Both the position numbers and the translations under genes were made by a program. The notes under the pieces were generated by a model that was not told where the DNA came from, ran no database searches, and worked only from the letters and a program-made list of their open reading frames with translations. Of a stretch of 64,000 bases of DNA, positions 7,395 to 15,294 are shown in pieces. The stretch is from Micromonospora sediminicola (lineage in GTDB: Bacteria; Actinomycetota; Actinomycetes; Mycobacteriales; Micromonosporaceae). The stretch covers positions 2,122,501-2,186,500 of the forward strand of contig NZ_FLRH01000003.1 in assembly GCF_900089585.1 (NCBI RefSeq). The letters are read 5' to 3'. Numbering within the stretch: the first letter of the stretch is position 1; each line of letters begins with the position of its first letter.

Positions 7395-10300
7395 GTGACC
7401 CGGCCGGCCCGCGGACGCCTGGCCCGCTACGGCTTCGCCGAGGGAGACGGCGCCACCCGCGCCGCCGACCTGCTCGGCCCGGACGGGCTCGACCTGTGGC
7501 GCCCGGAGGCGCAGGAACCGGCCGACGAGCACGCCGCCGAGCTGCTCACCGCGCTGTCCCGGGCCGCCGACCCGGACCTGGCCCTGCGCCAGCTGCACCG
7601 GCTGGTCGAGTCGGAGCGGCGCGCCGGGGACGAGGTGGCGGTCCGCGACGCGCTGGCCGCCGACCCCGGGCTGCGCCGCCGGCTGGTCGCGGTGCTCGGC
7701 GCGTCCTCGGCGCTCGGCGACCACCTGGTGGCCAACCCGGGGCAGTGGGCCGTGCTGGCCACCGAGCCGGACGGTCTCGCCCCCACCGCCGACGGGCGGC
7801 TCGACCTGACCGTGGCGGCCCGGCTGACCACCCTCACCGGCGCGGTCCCGCTGCTGCGCCAGGCGTACCGGCTGGCGCTGCTGCGGATCGCGGCGGCCGA
7901 CCTGACCGGCGGGCGGGGCCTGGAGCAGACCATGGCCGCGCTCTCCGGGCTGGCCGACGCCACCCTGGCCGCCGCCTACGACATCGCCGTCGACGAGCTG
8001 CCCGAGGGCACCCCCCGGCCCCGGCTGGCGGTGGTGGCGATGGGCAAGTGCGGGGGCGACGAGCTCAACTACGTCTCCGACGTCGACGTCATCTTCGTCG
8101 CCGCCGCCGACGACGACCTGTCCGCCGCCACCCAGGTCGCCACCCGGCTGATCCACATCTGCGGGCTCGTCGCCTGGCCGGTCGACGCGGCGCTGCGCCC
8201 GGAGGGCAACCGGGGCCCGCTGGTCCGCACGCTCGCCAGCCACCTGGCCTACTACAAGCGCTGGGCCCGCACCTGGGAGTTCCAGGCGTTGCTCAAGGCC
8301 CGCCCGGCGGCCGGCGACCTGGACCTGGCCCGGGAGTGGATCGAGGCGCTCGCCCCGCTGGTCTGGACCGCCGCCGAGCGGCCGGAGGCGGTCGAGGACG
8401 TCCGCGCCATGCGCCGCAAGATCCTCGACAACGTGCCGCCGAAGGAGCTGGAACGCGAGATCAAGCGCGGTCCGGGCGGGCTGCGCGACATCGAGTTCGC
8501 CGTCCAGCTGCTCCAGCTCGTGCACGGCCGCGGCGACGAGTCGCTGCGGGTGCCCGGCACCGTCCCGGCGCTGCGCGCCCTGGTCGCCGGCGGCTACGTC
8601 GGCCGCGCCGACGGCGAGGCGCTGCTGCGCGGCTACCGCTTCCTGCGCGCCGTCGAGCACCGGCTCCAGCTCCAGGGCCTGCGCCGCACCCACACCGTGC
8701 CGACCGAACCGGCCGCGCTGCGCTGGCTCGCCGCCGCGCTCGGCTACGCGGCCACCCCGGGCCGCAGCGCCGTCGAGGAGTTCCGCGCCGAGTGGGTCAC
8801 CCACGCCGCCGAGGTACGCCGGCTGCACGCCAAGCTGCTCTACCGGCCGCTGCTGGAATCCGTCGCCCGGGTGCCGGCCGAAGGGCTGCGCCTCACGCCC
8901 GAGGCGGCCCGGCACCGGCTGGAGGTGCTCGGCTTCGCCGACCCGGTCGGGGCGCTGCGGCACCTGCAGGCGCTCACCGGCGGGGTCAGCCGCACCGCCG
9001 CCATCCAGCGCACGCTGCTGCCGGTGCTGCTGGACGAGTTCGCCGACGCCCCGGAGCCGGACCGGGGGCTGCTCAACTACCGGCAGGTCTCCGACAAGCT
9101 CGGCAGCACCCCCTGGTACCTGCGCCTGCTGCGCGACTCCGGCCCGGTGGCGCGCCGGCTGGCCCGGGTGCTCTCCTCCTCCCGCTACGCCGCCGACCTG
9201 CTGGCCCGCGAGCCGGAGGCGCTGCGGCTGCTCGCCGAGGACACCGAGCTGACCCCGCGCCCCCGGGACACCCTGGTCGAGGGCTTCACCGCCGCGGCGG
9301 CCCGGCACGACGACCCGGTCGAGGCCACCCGGGCGGTCCGCGCGTTGCGCCGCCGCGAGCTGGTCCGGATCGCCTGCGCCGACGTGCTCAGCCGGGCCGG
9401 GTCGCTCGCCCCGCTCACCCCGCGCCCGGTCGGCGGCGGGGAGCGCCGGCCGACGGTGGTCGACGTGACAGCGGTCGGCACCGCGCTGTCCCACGTCACC
9501 GACGCCACGCTGGCCGCCGCGCTGCGCGCCGCCCGGGCCGCCCAGCCCGGCCCGCCCGGCCTGCGCTTCGCGGTGATCGGCATGGGCCGGCTCGGCGGGT
9601 ACGAGTCCAACTACCTCTCCGACGCCGACGTGCTCTTCGTCTACGACCCGCCGGCCGGGACGGAGGAGAGCGCGGCCAGCGCCGCCGCGCACGCGATCGC
9701 CGAGGAGCTGCGTCGGCTGCTCTCCGCGCCCGCCCCCGACCCGCCGCTCGGCGTCGACGCCGACCTGCGCCCGGAGGGCCGGCAGGGCCCGCTGGTGCGC
9801 AGCCTGGCCGCGTACGCCCAGTACTACGCCCGGTGGTCGCGGGTGTGGGAGGCGCAGGCGCTGCTGCGGGCCCGCTTCGTCTGCGGCGACGCCGACCTGG
9901 GCGCGCAGTTCGAGGCGATGATCGAGCCGGTGCGCTACCCGGCCGACGGGCTGACCCGCGAGCAGGTGGTGGAGATCCGCCGGATCAAGGCGCGGGTGGA
10001 GATCGAGCGCCTGCCCCGGGGCGCCGACCCGGCCACCCACACCAAGCTGGGCCGGGGCGGCCTCGCCGACGTCGAGTGGGCAGTGCAGCTGCTCCAGCTC
10101 CGGCACGCCGGCCGGCTGCCGGCGCTGCGCGGCACCCGTACCCTCGACGCCCTGGCCGCCGCCCGTGACGCCGGCCTGCTCGACGGCGACGACGCGGCCG
10201 AGCTGGCCGCCGGCTGGACCCTCGCCGCGCAGGTCCGCGACGCGTTGATGCTGGTCCGGGGTCGGGCCGGCGACCAGCTGCCCCGGCACGGGGTGGAGCT

Positions 10301-10418
10301 GGCGGGCGTGGTGCGCCTGCTGGGTCACGAGGACCCGGGCGAGTTCCTCGACGAATACCTGCGCACCGGCCGCCACTCCCGCACCGTCGTCCAGCGCATC
10401 CTCGAAGCCCCGCTCTGA
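7395..10418 (+). CDS. glnE: Bifunctional glutamine synthetase adenylyltransferase/adenylyl-removing enzyme
   Basis: A 1007-residue GlnE. It carries two nucleotidyltransferase halves: the first with GKCGGDELNYVSDVDVIF (about 215-235), expected to remove AMP from glutamine synthetase, and the second with GMGRLGGYESNYLSDADVLF (about 728-750), expected to add it. Each half is followed by an all-helical domain with the conserved KRGPGGLRDIEFAVQLLQL and KLGRGGLADVEWAVQLLQL blocks. Its substrate, GlnA1 with an intact adenylylation tyrosine, is encoded 6.4 kb downstream. GTG at 7395 lies one base after the amidotransferase stop, implying translational coupling. Length and architecture match actinobacterial GlnE. 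Confidence 0.95.
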   Translation: MTRPARGRLARYGFAEGDGATRAADLLGPDGLDLWRPEAQEPADEHAAELLTALSRAADPDLALRQLHRLVESERRAGDEVAVRDALAADPGLRRRLVAVLGASSALGDHLVANPGQWAVLATEPDGLAPTADGRLDLTVAARLTTLTGAVPLLRQAYRLALLRIAAADLTGGRGLEQTMAALSGLADATLAAAYDIAVDELPEGTPRPRLAVVAMGKCGGDELNYVSDVDVIFVAAADDDLSAATQVATRLIHICGLVAWPVDAALRPEGNRGPLVRTLASHLAYYKRWARTWEFQALLKARPAAGDLDLAREWIEALAPLVWTAAERPEAVEDVRAMRRKILDNVPPKELEREIKRGPGGLRDIEFAVQLLQLVHGRGDESLRVPGTVPALRALVAGGYVGRADGEALLRGYRFLRAVEHRLQLQGLRRTHTVPTEPAALRWLAAALGYAATPGRSAVEEFRAEWVTHAAEVRRLHAKLLYRPLLESVARVPAEGLRLTPEAARHRLEVLGFADPVGALRHLQALTGGVSRTAAIQRTLLPVLLDEFADAPEPDRGLLNYRQVSDKLGSTPWYLRLLRDSGPVARRLARVLSSSRYAADLLAREPEALRLLAEDTELTPRPRDTLVEGFTAAAARHDDPVEATRAVRALRRRELVRIACADVLSRAGSLAPLTPRPVGGGERRPTVVDVTAVGTALSHVTDATLAAALRAARAAQPGPPGLRFAVIGMGRLGGYESNYLSDADVLFVYDPPAGTEESAASAAAHAIAEELRRLLSAPAPDPPLGVDADLRPEGRQGPLVRSLAAYAQYYARWSRVWEAQALLRARFVCGDADLGAQFEAMIEPVRYPADGLTREQVVEIRRIKARVEIERLPRGADPATHTKLGRGGLADVEWAVQLLQLRHAGRLPALRGTRTLDALAAARDAGLLDGDDAAELAAGWTLAAQVRDALMLVRGRAGDQLPRHGVELAGVVRLLGHEDPGEFLDEYLRTGRHSRTVVQRILEAPL

Positions 10419-10458
10419 CGGGCGAGATCCGCTCCGGGTGATGAGTTCTCGCGCCCGT
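10418..10458 (+). terminator. Imperfect hairpin after glnE
   Basis: Arms ACGGGCGAGA (10418-10427) and TCTCGCGCCCGT (10447-10458) pair apart from a two-base bulge. Position right at the glnE stop suggests a terminator before the sigma-factor gene. Confidence 0.5.
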
Positions 10459-10505
10459 GCCCGTCACACCTCCGACGGCACACGACGAGACGTGAGGATG
10501 ACCAG

Positions 10506-11489
10506 ATGAGTGCGGACACGCGGCCCGCGGGGTGGGGCGAGGTCGACGAACCGGTCTTCTCCGGGCTGACCGAGCGGCACCGGCGGGAGCTGCACGTGCA
10601 CTGCTACCGGATGCTCGGGTCGTTCGAGGACGCCGAGGACGCCGTGCAGGAGACGTTCCTGCGGGCGTGGCGGCGCCGGGAGACCTACGCGGGACGGTCG
10701 ACGGTGCGGGCCTGGCTCTACCGGATCGCCACCAACACCTGCCTGGACCTGCTCGCCAAGCGTCGCCCGCAACCGGCGACCGGCGGCGAGGTGCCCTGGT
10801 TGCAGCCCTATCCGGACCGGCTGCTCGACGAGCTGCCCGCCGGCGACGCGGACGAGCCGGAGGCGGTCGCCGTCGCGCGGGAGACGATCGAGCTGGCGTA
10901 CCTGGTCGCGGTCCAGCACCTCGCGCCGCGCCCACGCGCCGTGCTGATCCTGCGCGACGTGCTCGGCTGGCCGGCGCGGGACGTCGCGGAGCTGCTCGGG
11001 GACTCCGTCAACTCGGTGAACAGCGCGTTGCAGCGGGCCCGCGCCGGCATGCGCGCGCACCTGCCCGCCGAGCGGCAGGACTGGACCGGCGGCGACGAGG
11101 ACGCCGGCACCCGCGAGCTGGTGCGCCGCTTCACCGACGCCAGCGTCGCCAAGGACGTCGACCGGCTCGCCGCGCTGCTGCGCGACGACGTGCGCTGCTC
11201 GATGCCGCCCACGCCGGGCCTCCAGATCGGCCGCGACGCGGTGGTCGGCGACTGGGTCGCGGACGGCTTCCCGGAGCTGGGGCGCCTACGCGCCGTCCCC
11301 ACCGCGGTGAACCGGCAGCCCGCCGTCGCCTTCTACCTCTGGCGGGAGGGGGAGGGCGCGTACCTGCCGCTGACGCTCGACGCCCTGCGCGTCACCGACG
11401 GGGCGATCACCGAGATCGTGACGTTCCACGCCGACCAGTTCCCCCGGCTCGGACTGCCCGAGCGCCTGCCGGCCGACGGCACCGAGTAG
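10506..11489 (+). CDS. ECF-type sigma factor with C-terminal SnoaL-like domain (SigG/TIGR02960-like)
   Basis: A 327-residue sigma-70 family protein. Region 2 is at about 25-90 (ELHVHCYRMLGSFEDAEDAV, QETFLRAWRRR, WLYRIATNTCLD) and region 4 at about 130-185 (LAPRPRAVLILRDVLGWPAR followed by an HTH). Residues from about 200 form a SnoaL-like domain (VRRFTDASVAKDVDRLAALL, SMPPTPG, GRDAVVGDW, ITEIVTFHADQFPRLGLPE), as in the SigG/SigJ-like groups where this extension replaces a classical anti-sigma factor. The HCYRMLGS signature and tail fit the TIGR02960 group. ATG at 10506 has a weak GAGG. It sits 5 bp before an open frame leading into a DUF6069 membrane protein, a likely partner or target. Confidence 0.88.
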   Translation: MSADTRPAGWGEVDEPVFSGLTERHRRELHVHCYRMLGSFEDAEDAVQETFLRAWRRRETYAGRSTVRAWLYRIATNTCLDLLAKRRPQPATGGEVPWLQPYPDRLLDELPAGDADEPEAVAVARETIELAYLVAVQHLAPRPRAVLILRDVLGWPARDVAELLGDSVNSVNSALQRARAGMRAHLPAERQDWTGGDEDAGTRELVRRFTDASVAKDVDRLAALLRDDVRCSMPPTPGLQIGRDAVVGDWVADGFPELGRLRAVPTAVNRQPAVAFYLWREGEGAYLPLTLDALRVTDGAITEIVTFHADQFPRLGLPERLPADGTE

Positions 11490-11494
11490 CCCCG

Positions 11495-11743
11495 GTGCGG
11501 ACGCTCACGCTGCCCGGCGGCGCGCGCGTCGCCGTGGTCGCGGCCCAGTGGCGCGACGCGTTCGCCGTCGTCGCCCGCGGGCGGGTGCAGCTGGAGCTGC
11601 GCGACGGCGCACCCGGGCCGGTCCTCGGCCGCGACGCCTACTTCTGGCTGCGCGACACCGGCGTACGCGCGCTGCGCAACCCCGACCGGCGCACCGCGAC
11701 GGTGCGCATCCACACCCCCGACAGCGGACCCTGGAGGAACGAC
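11495..11743 (+). other. In-frame open stretch between the sigma factor and the DUF6069 protein (possible N-terminal extension or small protein)
   Basis: From a GTG at 11495, five bases after the sigma-factor stop, the frame stays open without interruption into the DUF6069 gene. The 83 residues look protein-like (VRTLTLPGGARVAVVAAQWR, then alternating strands) rather than the Arg-rich shadow typical of non-coding frames here. Either DUF6069 has an 83-residue extra N-terminal domain (230 residues in all), or the stretch is a readthrough leader and translation really starts at 11744, where a strong GGAGG exists. No known domain recognised. Confidence 0.4.
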
Positions 11744-12187
11744 ATGACCAGCGGCAACGACACGGCGGTGGCCGCCGGACCGGCGGCGGGCCGGACCGGC
11801 CACCGCCTCCGCCGGCTCGCCGGCACCGGCCTGCTCGCCACGCTCGCGGCGGTGGTGGTCACCACGCTCGCCGCCGCGCTCGCCCGCGCCCTCGGCGTCG
11901 ACTTCGCGATCCCCGACGGCGGCGAGCGGATCCCGCTGGGCGGGTTCGCGGTGGTGACCGGCTTCTTCTCGGTCGTCGGCGTGGTCCTCGCCGCCGCTCT
12001 GCTGCGGTGGAGCGCCCGCCCCGCCGCGCGGTTCGGGTGGACGGCCGGGACGCTGACCGCGATCTCGCTGGTCCCGCCGTTCCTGGTCGGGGCGGACGCC
12101 GCCACCGTCGCCGCGCTGGTCGGGCTGCACCTCGTCGCGGCGGCGGTGATGATCCCGGCGCTGACCCGGAGCCTGCGCGCCGGGTGA
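11744..12187 (+). CDS. DUF6069-type four-helix membrane protein
   Basis: A 147-residue inner-membrane protein with about four hydrophobic helices (LLATLAAVVVTTLAAALARA; GGFAVVTGFFSVVGVVLAAA; a third around GTLTAISLVPPFLV; a fourth ending MIPALTRSL) and a short cytoplasmic N-terminus. Size and spacing fit DUF6069, common in actinomycetes and of unknown role. The ATG at 11744 is chosen because GGAGG lies 6 bp upstream; the frame is open further up to GTG 11495. It is co-directional with the sigma-factor gene and probably co-transcribed, so a role in sensing for that sigma factor is possible but unproven. Confidence 0.7.
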   Translation: MTSGNDTAVAAGPAAGRTGHRLRRLAGTGLLATLAAVVVTTLAAALARALGVDFAIPDGGERIPLGGFAVVTGFFSVVGVVLAAALLRWSARPAARFGWTAGTLTAISLVPPFLVGADAATVAALVGLHLVAAAVMIPALTRSLRAG

Positions 12188-12196
12188 GCCGGCGGC

Positions 12197-13834
12197 TCAG
12201 CTGCCGAGCGTGTACGTGCCGGCGCGGGGGACCGTCACCACGGTCCACCCGCCGTCGGCGGCGAGCGTCGCGCCGCCGGTGACGGTCAACCAGCGGTCGT
12301 GCCGGACCCGGACCGGGACCGGGCCGGGCCCGGGGGCGCGGAAGGTGACCGAGGCGCCGTCCTGCCGGACCAGCTCGCCGGGCGCGCCCACGAGCGGGGT
12401 GGGGTCGGCCACCGCGTACAGCCGCCAGTGCCGGTCCGACCAGACCTCGGTCAGGTACGGCTGGCCCGCGGTCACCAGCTCCGCCTCCGGCCGCCCCACC
12501 CAGGACAGCTCGACGTCCGGCACGGCCACGTACTGCACCGCGTTGTCGGCCAGCCAGGCCCGGTAGGAGTCGGGGGTCAACGCGACGCCGGTGCCCGAGG
12601 CGCCGGGGACGGTGGTGAAGAACAGCGGGTTGCGGTCGATGTCGGCCTGCCGCAACCAGCCCCGGGCCAGCGGCACCTCGCCGAGGCGGGCGGCCTCCCA
12701 GTAGTTACGCGTCGGCGGCACCTCCACCCGCCCGGTGAGCCCGCGCCGGTCCAGCTCCGCGCGCAGCGGCGCGAAGTAGGCCGGATCGGCCGTCGGGTCG
12801 CCGGCGCTGCGCACGTCGGCGGTGACCACCGGCGGCTGCCACCAGCAGACCACCGCCAGCAGGGCGGCCAGCGTGACCGGGCCGGCGGCCCGGGGGAGCC
12901 GGCGCGCGGTCGGCCACCGCGCGGTGAGCCGGTCCGGCAGCGTCGCGGCGGCGGCCAGCACCGGCAGCGCGAACATCACCACCAGGCGGGTGGCGTTCAA
13001 CCCGACCGGGGTGGGCAGCAGCGCGGCCGCCAGCACCCCCGCCCCGGACAGCAGCGCGCCCACCCGGACCGGCCGGTACGCCACCAGCGCCGCCACCAGC
13101 AGGCTCGTCACCACGGCGTGCGTCGTGTCCGCCCGGCTGATGTTCATCCAGCCGCCCTCGCCGAACAGCAGCCCGGTCACCGCCAGCGGGCCGGCCGCCG
13201 GCACGGCGAGCAGCAGGCCGTCGGCGTACCGGCGGGTCAGCAGCAGCGCGACGCCGGCCAGGCCGACGAAGAGCCCGGCCACCGGGCTGGCCGCGGAGGC
13301 GAGCAGCGCGGCGGTGCCGACGGCCGCGGCACGGACCCACCCGGCGCGGGACCACCGGGCCGGGCCGGCAGTCCCGGCGGTAGCGCCCGACGGCCGGCCG
13401 CCCGGGGCGGCGGGCAAGGTGAGCGCCAGCAGCGCGGCCAGGCCGAACGCGACGCCGAGGGCGTAGGTGACCCGGCCGGAGACCAGGTTGCCGGCGATGG
13501 TGACCACGCCGACCAGGCTGCCGAGCAGCGGGCGGGGCACCCGGAGCCGGACCAGCAGGGCCGCGAACGCGGTGGCCGAGGCGAGCAGGGCGAGCGCGCC
13601 GGTGGGGCGTACCCCGAGTGCCGCCATCAGCGGCGGCGAGACGAGGCTGTAACCCCACGGGTGCACCCCGCCGTACCAGCGCAGGTCGACCAGGGCGGAC
13701 CCCTGCGCGGCGAAGAAGTCGGCGCGGGCGACCTGCGCGGACAGGTCCGACCCGGTGACCGGCAGAGTGAGCTGGAGCACGGCCAGGACGAGCGCCGACG
13801 CGGCGGACACCGCCACCACCCGAGTGCCCCGCAT
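12197..13834 (-). CDS. Polytopic membrane protein with C-terminal soluble domain, GT-C-like
   Basis: A 545-residue protein. The first ~370 residues form ten or more membrane helices; the remainder is soluble and beta-rich with conserved-looking Trp/Tyr (RNYWEAARLGEVPLARGW, YVAVPDVELSWVG, DRHWRLYAVADP). The first outside loop carries DLRWYGGVHPWGYS, a place where GT-C glycosyltransferases keep catalytic acidic residues, so a polyprenol-phosphate-sugar-using enzyme is possible. This is inference, not a recognised family. AGGAGG precedes ATG 13834. Only 36 bp separate it from the divergent mannosyltransferase pair, which favours a shared role in cell-envelope glycan or lipoglycan assembly. Its stop is 9 bp from the convergent DUF6069 stop. 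Confidence 0.65.
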   Translation of the reverse strand: MRGTRVVAVSAASALVLAVLQLTLPVTGSDLSAQVARADFFAAQGSALVDLRWYGGVHPWGYSLVSPPLMAALGVRPTGALALLASATAFAALLVRLRVPRPLLGSLVGVVTIAGNLVSGRVTYALGVAFGLAALLALTLPAAPGGRPSGATAGTAGPARWSRAGWVRAAAVGTAALLASAASPVAGLFVGLAGVALLLTRRYADGLLLAVPAAGPLAVTGLLFGEGGWMNISRADTTHAVVTSLLVAALVAYRPVRVGALLSGAGVLAAALLPTPVGLNATRLVVMFALPVLAAAATLPDRLTARWPTARRLPRAAGPVTLAALLAVVCWWQPPVVTADVRSAGDPTADPAYFAPLRAELDRRGLTGRVEVPPTRNYWEAARLGEVPLARGWLRQADIDRNPLFFTTVPGASGTGVALTPDSYRAWLADNAVQYVAVPDVELSWVGRPEAELVTAGQPYLTEVWSDRHWRLYAVADPTPLVGAPGELVRQDGASVTFRAPGPGPVPVRVRHDRWLTVTGGATLAADGGWTVVTVPRAGTYTLGS

Positions 13835-13870
13835 GCCCACCTCCTGATCGCGAACCACCGTACTGGCAGC

Positions 13871-15283
13871 ATGTCGGACGTGCCTCACCACCTCTCGCGC
13901 TGGATCGGCCTGGCGGGCTCGGTGCTGCTCGCCGTGGCCGCCTTCCTCGGCGGCGCCCTGCCCGACGGCGAGCTGCGTCCCACGCCGGTCAGCATCTGGC
14001 AGGGCCCCAACGGCCCGCTCATCATCGGGCTCTGGCTGGTCGGCACCGGGCTGCTGGCGTGGGCCTGGTGGTCGCTGCGCGACCGGGTGCCGTCCGCCCG
14101 GTGGGTGCTGGTCACGGTCGCGCTCTGGCTGCTGCCGATGCTGGTCGCCCCGCCGCTGGGCAGCCGCGACGTCTACGCCTACGCCTGCCAGGGCACCAGC
14201 TTCTCGGCCGGCATCAACCCGTACGAGCAGGGCGTGTCCGCGCTGCCCTGCCCCTGGTTGGACACCATCTCGTTCATCTGGCGGGACACCCCGGCGCCGT
14301 ACGGGCCGCTGTTCGTGCTGCTCTCCGGCGCCGTGGTCAAGGCCACCGGTTCGCTGTGGGGCGCGGTCGCGCTGTTCCGGCTGCTCGCCGTCGCCGGGGT
14401 GGCGCTGACCGCCTGGGCGCTGCCGGTGCTGGCCCGCCGCTGCGGGGTGCCGCCGGAGCGGGCGCTCTGGCTGGCGTTGGCCAGCCCGCTGGTGCCGGTG
14501 CACCTGGCCTCCGGCGCGCACAACGACGCGCTGATGGTCGGCCTGCTCGTCGCCGGACTGGCCGTGGTGGCGGCCCGACCGGGCCGGCCAGGTCCGCTGC
14601 TCGCCGGTGGCGTGCTGCTCGGCCTGGCCGCCGGTGTCAAGATCACCGCGCTGGTGGTGCTGCCGTTCGCGGCGCTGGCCGCGATCGTCGGGCCGTACCG
14701 GATCCGGGCGCTGGTCCGCGACGGCGCGTGGGTGGTCGGCGGCGCGTTGGCGGCGCTGGCCGGCGCGACGCTCGCCGCCGGGCTGGGGCTCGGCTTCATC
14801 AGCGGGCTGGAGCAGGGCGGCCTGGTGGTGGCCTGGACCTCGCCGCCGACCGCGGTCGGGCAGACCGTCGGCTACCTGCTGGCGCCGTTCGGCGTGCACG
14901 TGGACGCGCTGCCGGTGACCCGGGCGATCGGCATGGTGGTGCTGGTCGCGGTGCTGGTCTGGCTGTGGTTCCGGTCCTGGCGTCGGGGCGAGCCGTTCTG
15001 GCACGCGGCGCTGGCGCTGACCGCCACGGTCGCGCTCTCCCCGCTGTTCCACCCCTGGTACTGGCTGTGGCCGCTGGCGGTGCTGGCCGCCACCGCGCGG
15101 CGGACCCGGTGGTTCGCGATCGTCACCGTGGTGTCGTCGTTCCTGGTGCTGGCCGACGGGACCGGTTTACCCCGGTACACCAAGATGCCGGGTGCGCCGC
15201 TGATGACGCTGTTCGTGATCGTGCTGGTCGTGCGGTTGGTACGGTCGGCCCGGAAGGGTCGGCAGCCGGTTCCCGTGTCCTGA
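13871..15283 (+). CDS. MptB-like polyprenol-phosphomannose-dependent alpha-1,6-mannosyltransferase (copy 1)
   Basis: A 470-residue GT-C type membrane enzyme with about 12 hydrophobic helices. Features of the MptB family are visible: GSRDVYAYACQG in the first large outer loop (Asp near residue 100, probable catalytic acid), IWRDTPAPYGPLFVLLSG, SGAHNDALMVGLLVAGLAV, and a late FHPWYWLWPLAVLA loop. In mycobacteria and corynebacteria MptB extends the alpha-1,6-mannan core of lipomannan using decaprenyl-phosphomannose on the outer face of the membrane. ATG at 13871 lacks a clear Shine-Dalgarno and lies 36 bp from the divergent gene. A paralogue follows 11 bp downstream. Confidence 0.82.
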   Translation: MSDVPHHLSRWIGLAGSVLLAVAAFLGGALPDGELRPTPVSIWQGPNGPLIIGLWLVGTGLLAWAWWSLRDRVPSARWVLVTVALWLLPMLVAPPLGSRDVYAYACQGTSFSAGINPYEQGVSALPCPWLDTISFIWRDTPAPYGPLFVLLSGAVVKATGSLWGAVALFRLLAVAGVALTAWALPVLARRCGVPPERALWLALASPLVPVHLASGAHNDALMVGLLVAGLAVVAARPGRPGPLLAGGVLLGLAAGVKITALVVLPFAALAAIVGPYRIRALVRDGAWVVGGALAALAGATLAAGLGLGFISGLEQGGLVVAWTSPPTAVGQTVGYLLAPFGVHVDALPVTRAIGMVVLVAVLVWLWFRSWRRGEPFWHAALALTATVALSPLFHPWYWLWPLAVLAATARRTRWFAIVTVVSSFLVLADGTGLPRYTKMPGAPLMTLFVIVLVVRLVRSARKGRQPVPVS

Positions 15284-15294
15284 GGAGTGTGCCG

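Noticed and set aside
7074..10376. 1100-codon open frame antisense to glnE
   Set aside because: Codon-position GC shadow; glnE motifs are complete on the other strand.
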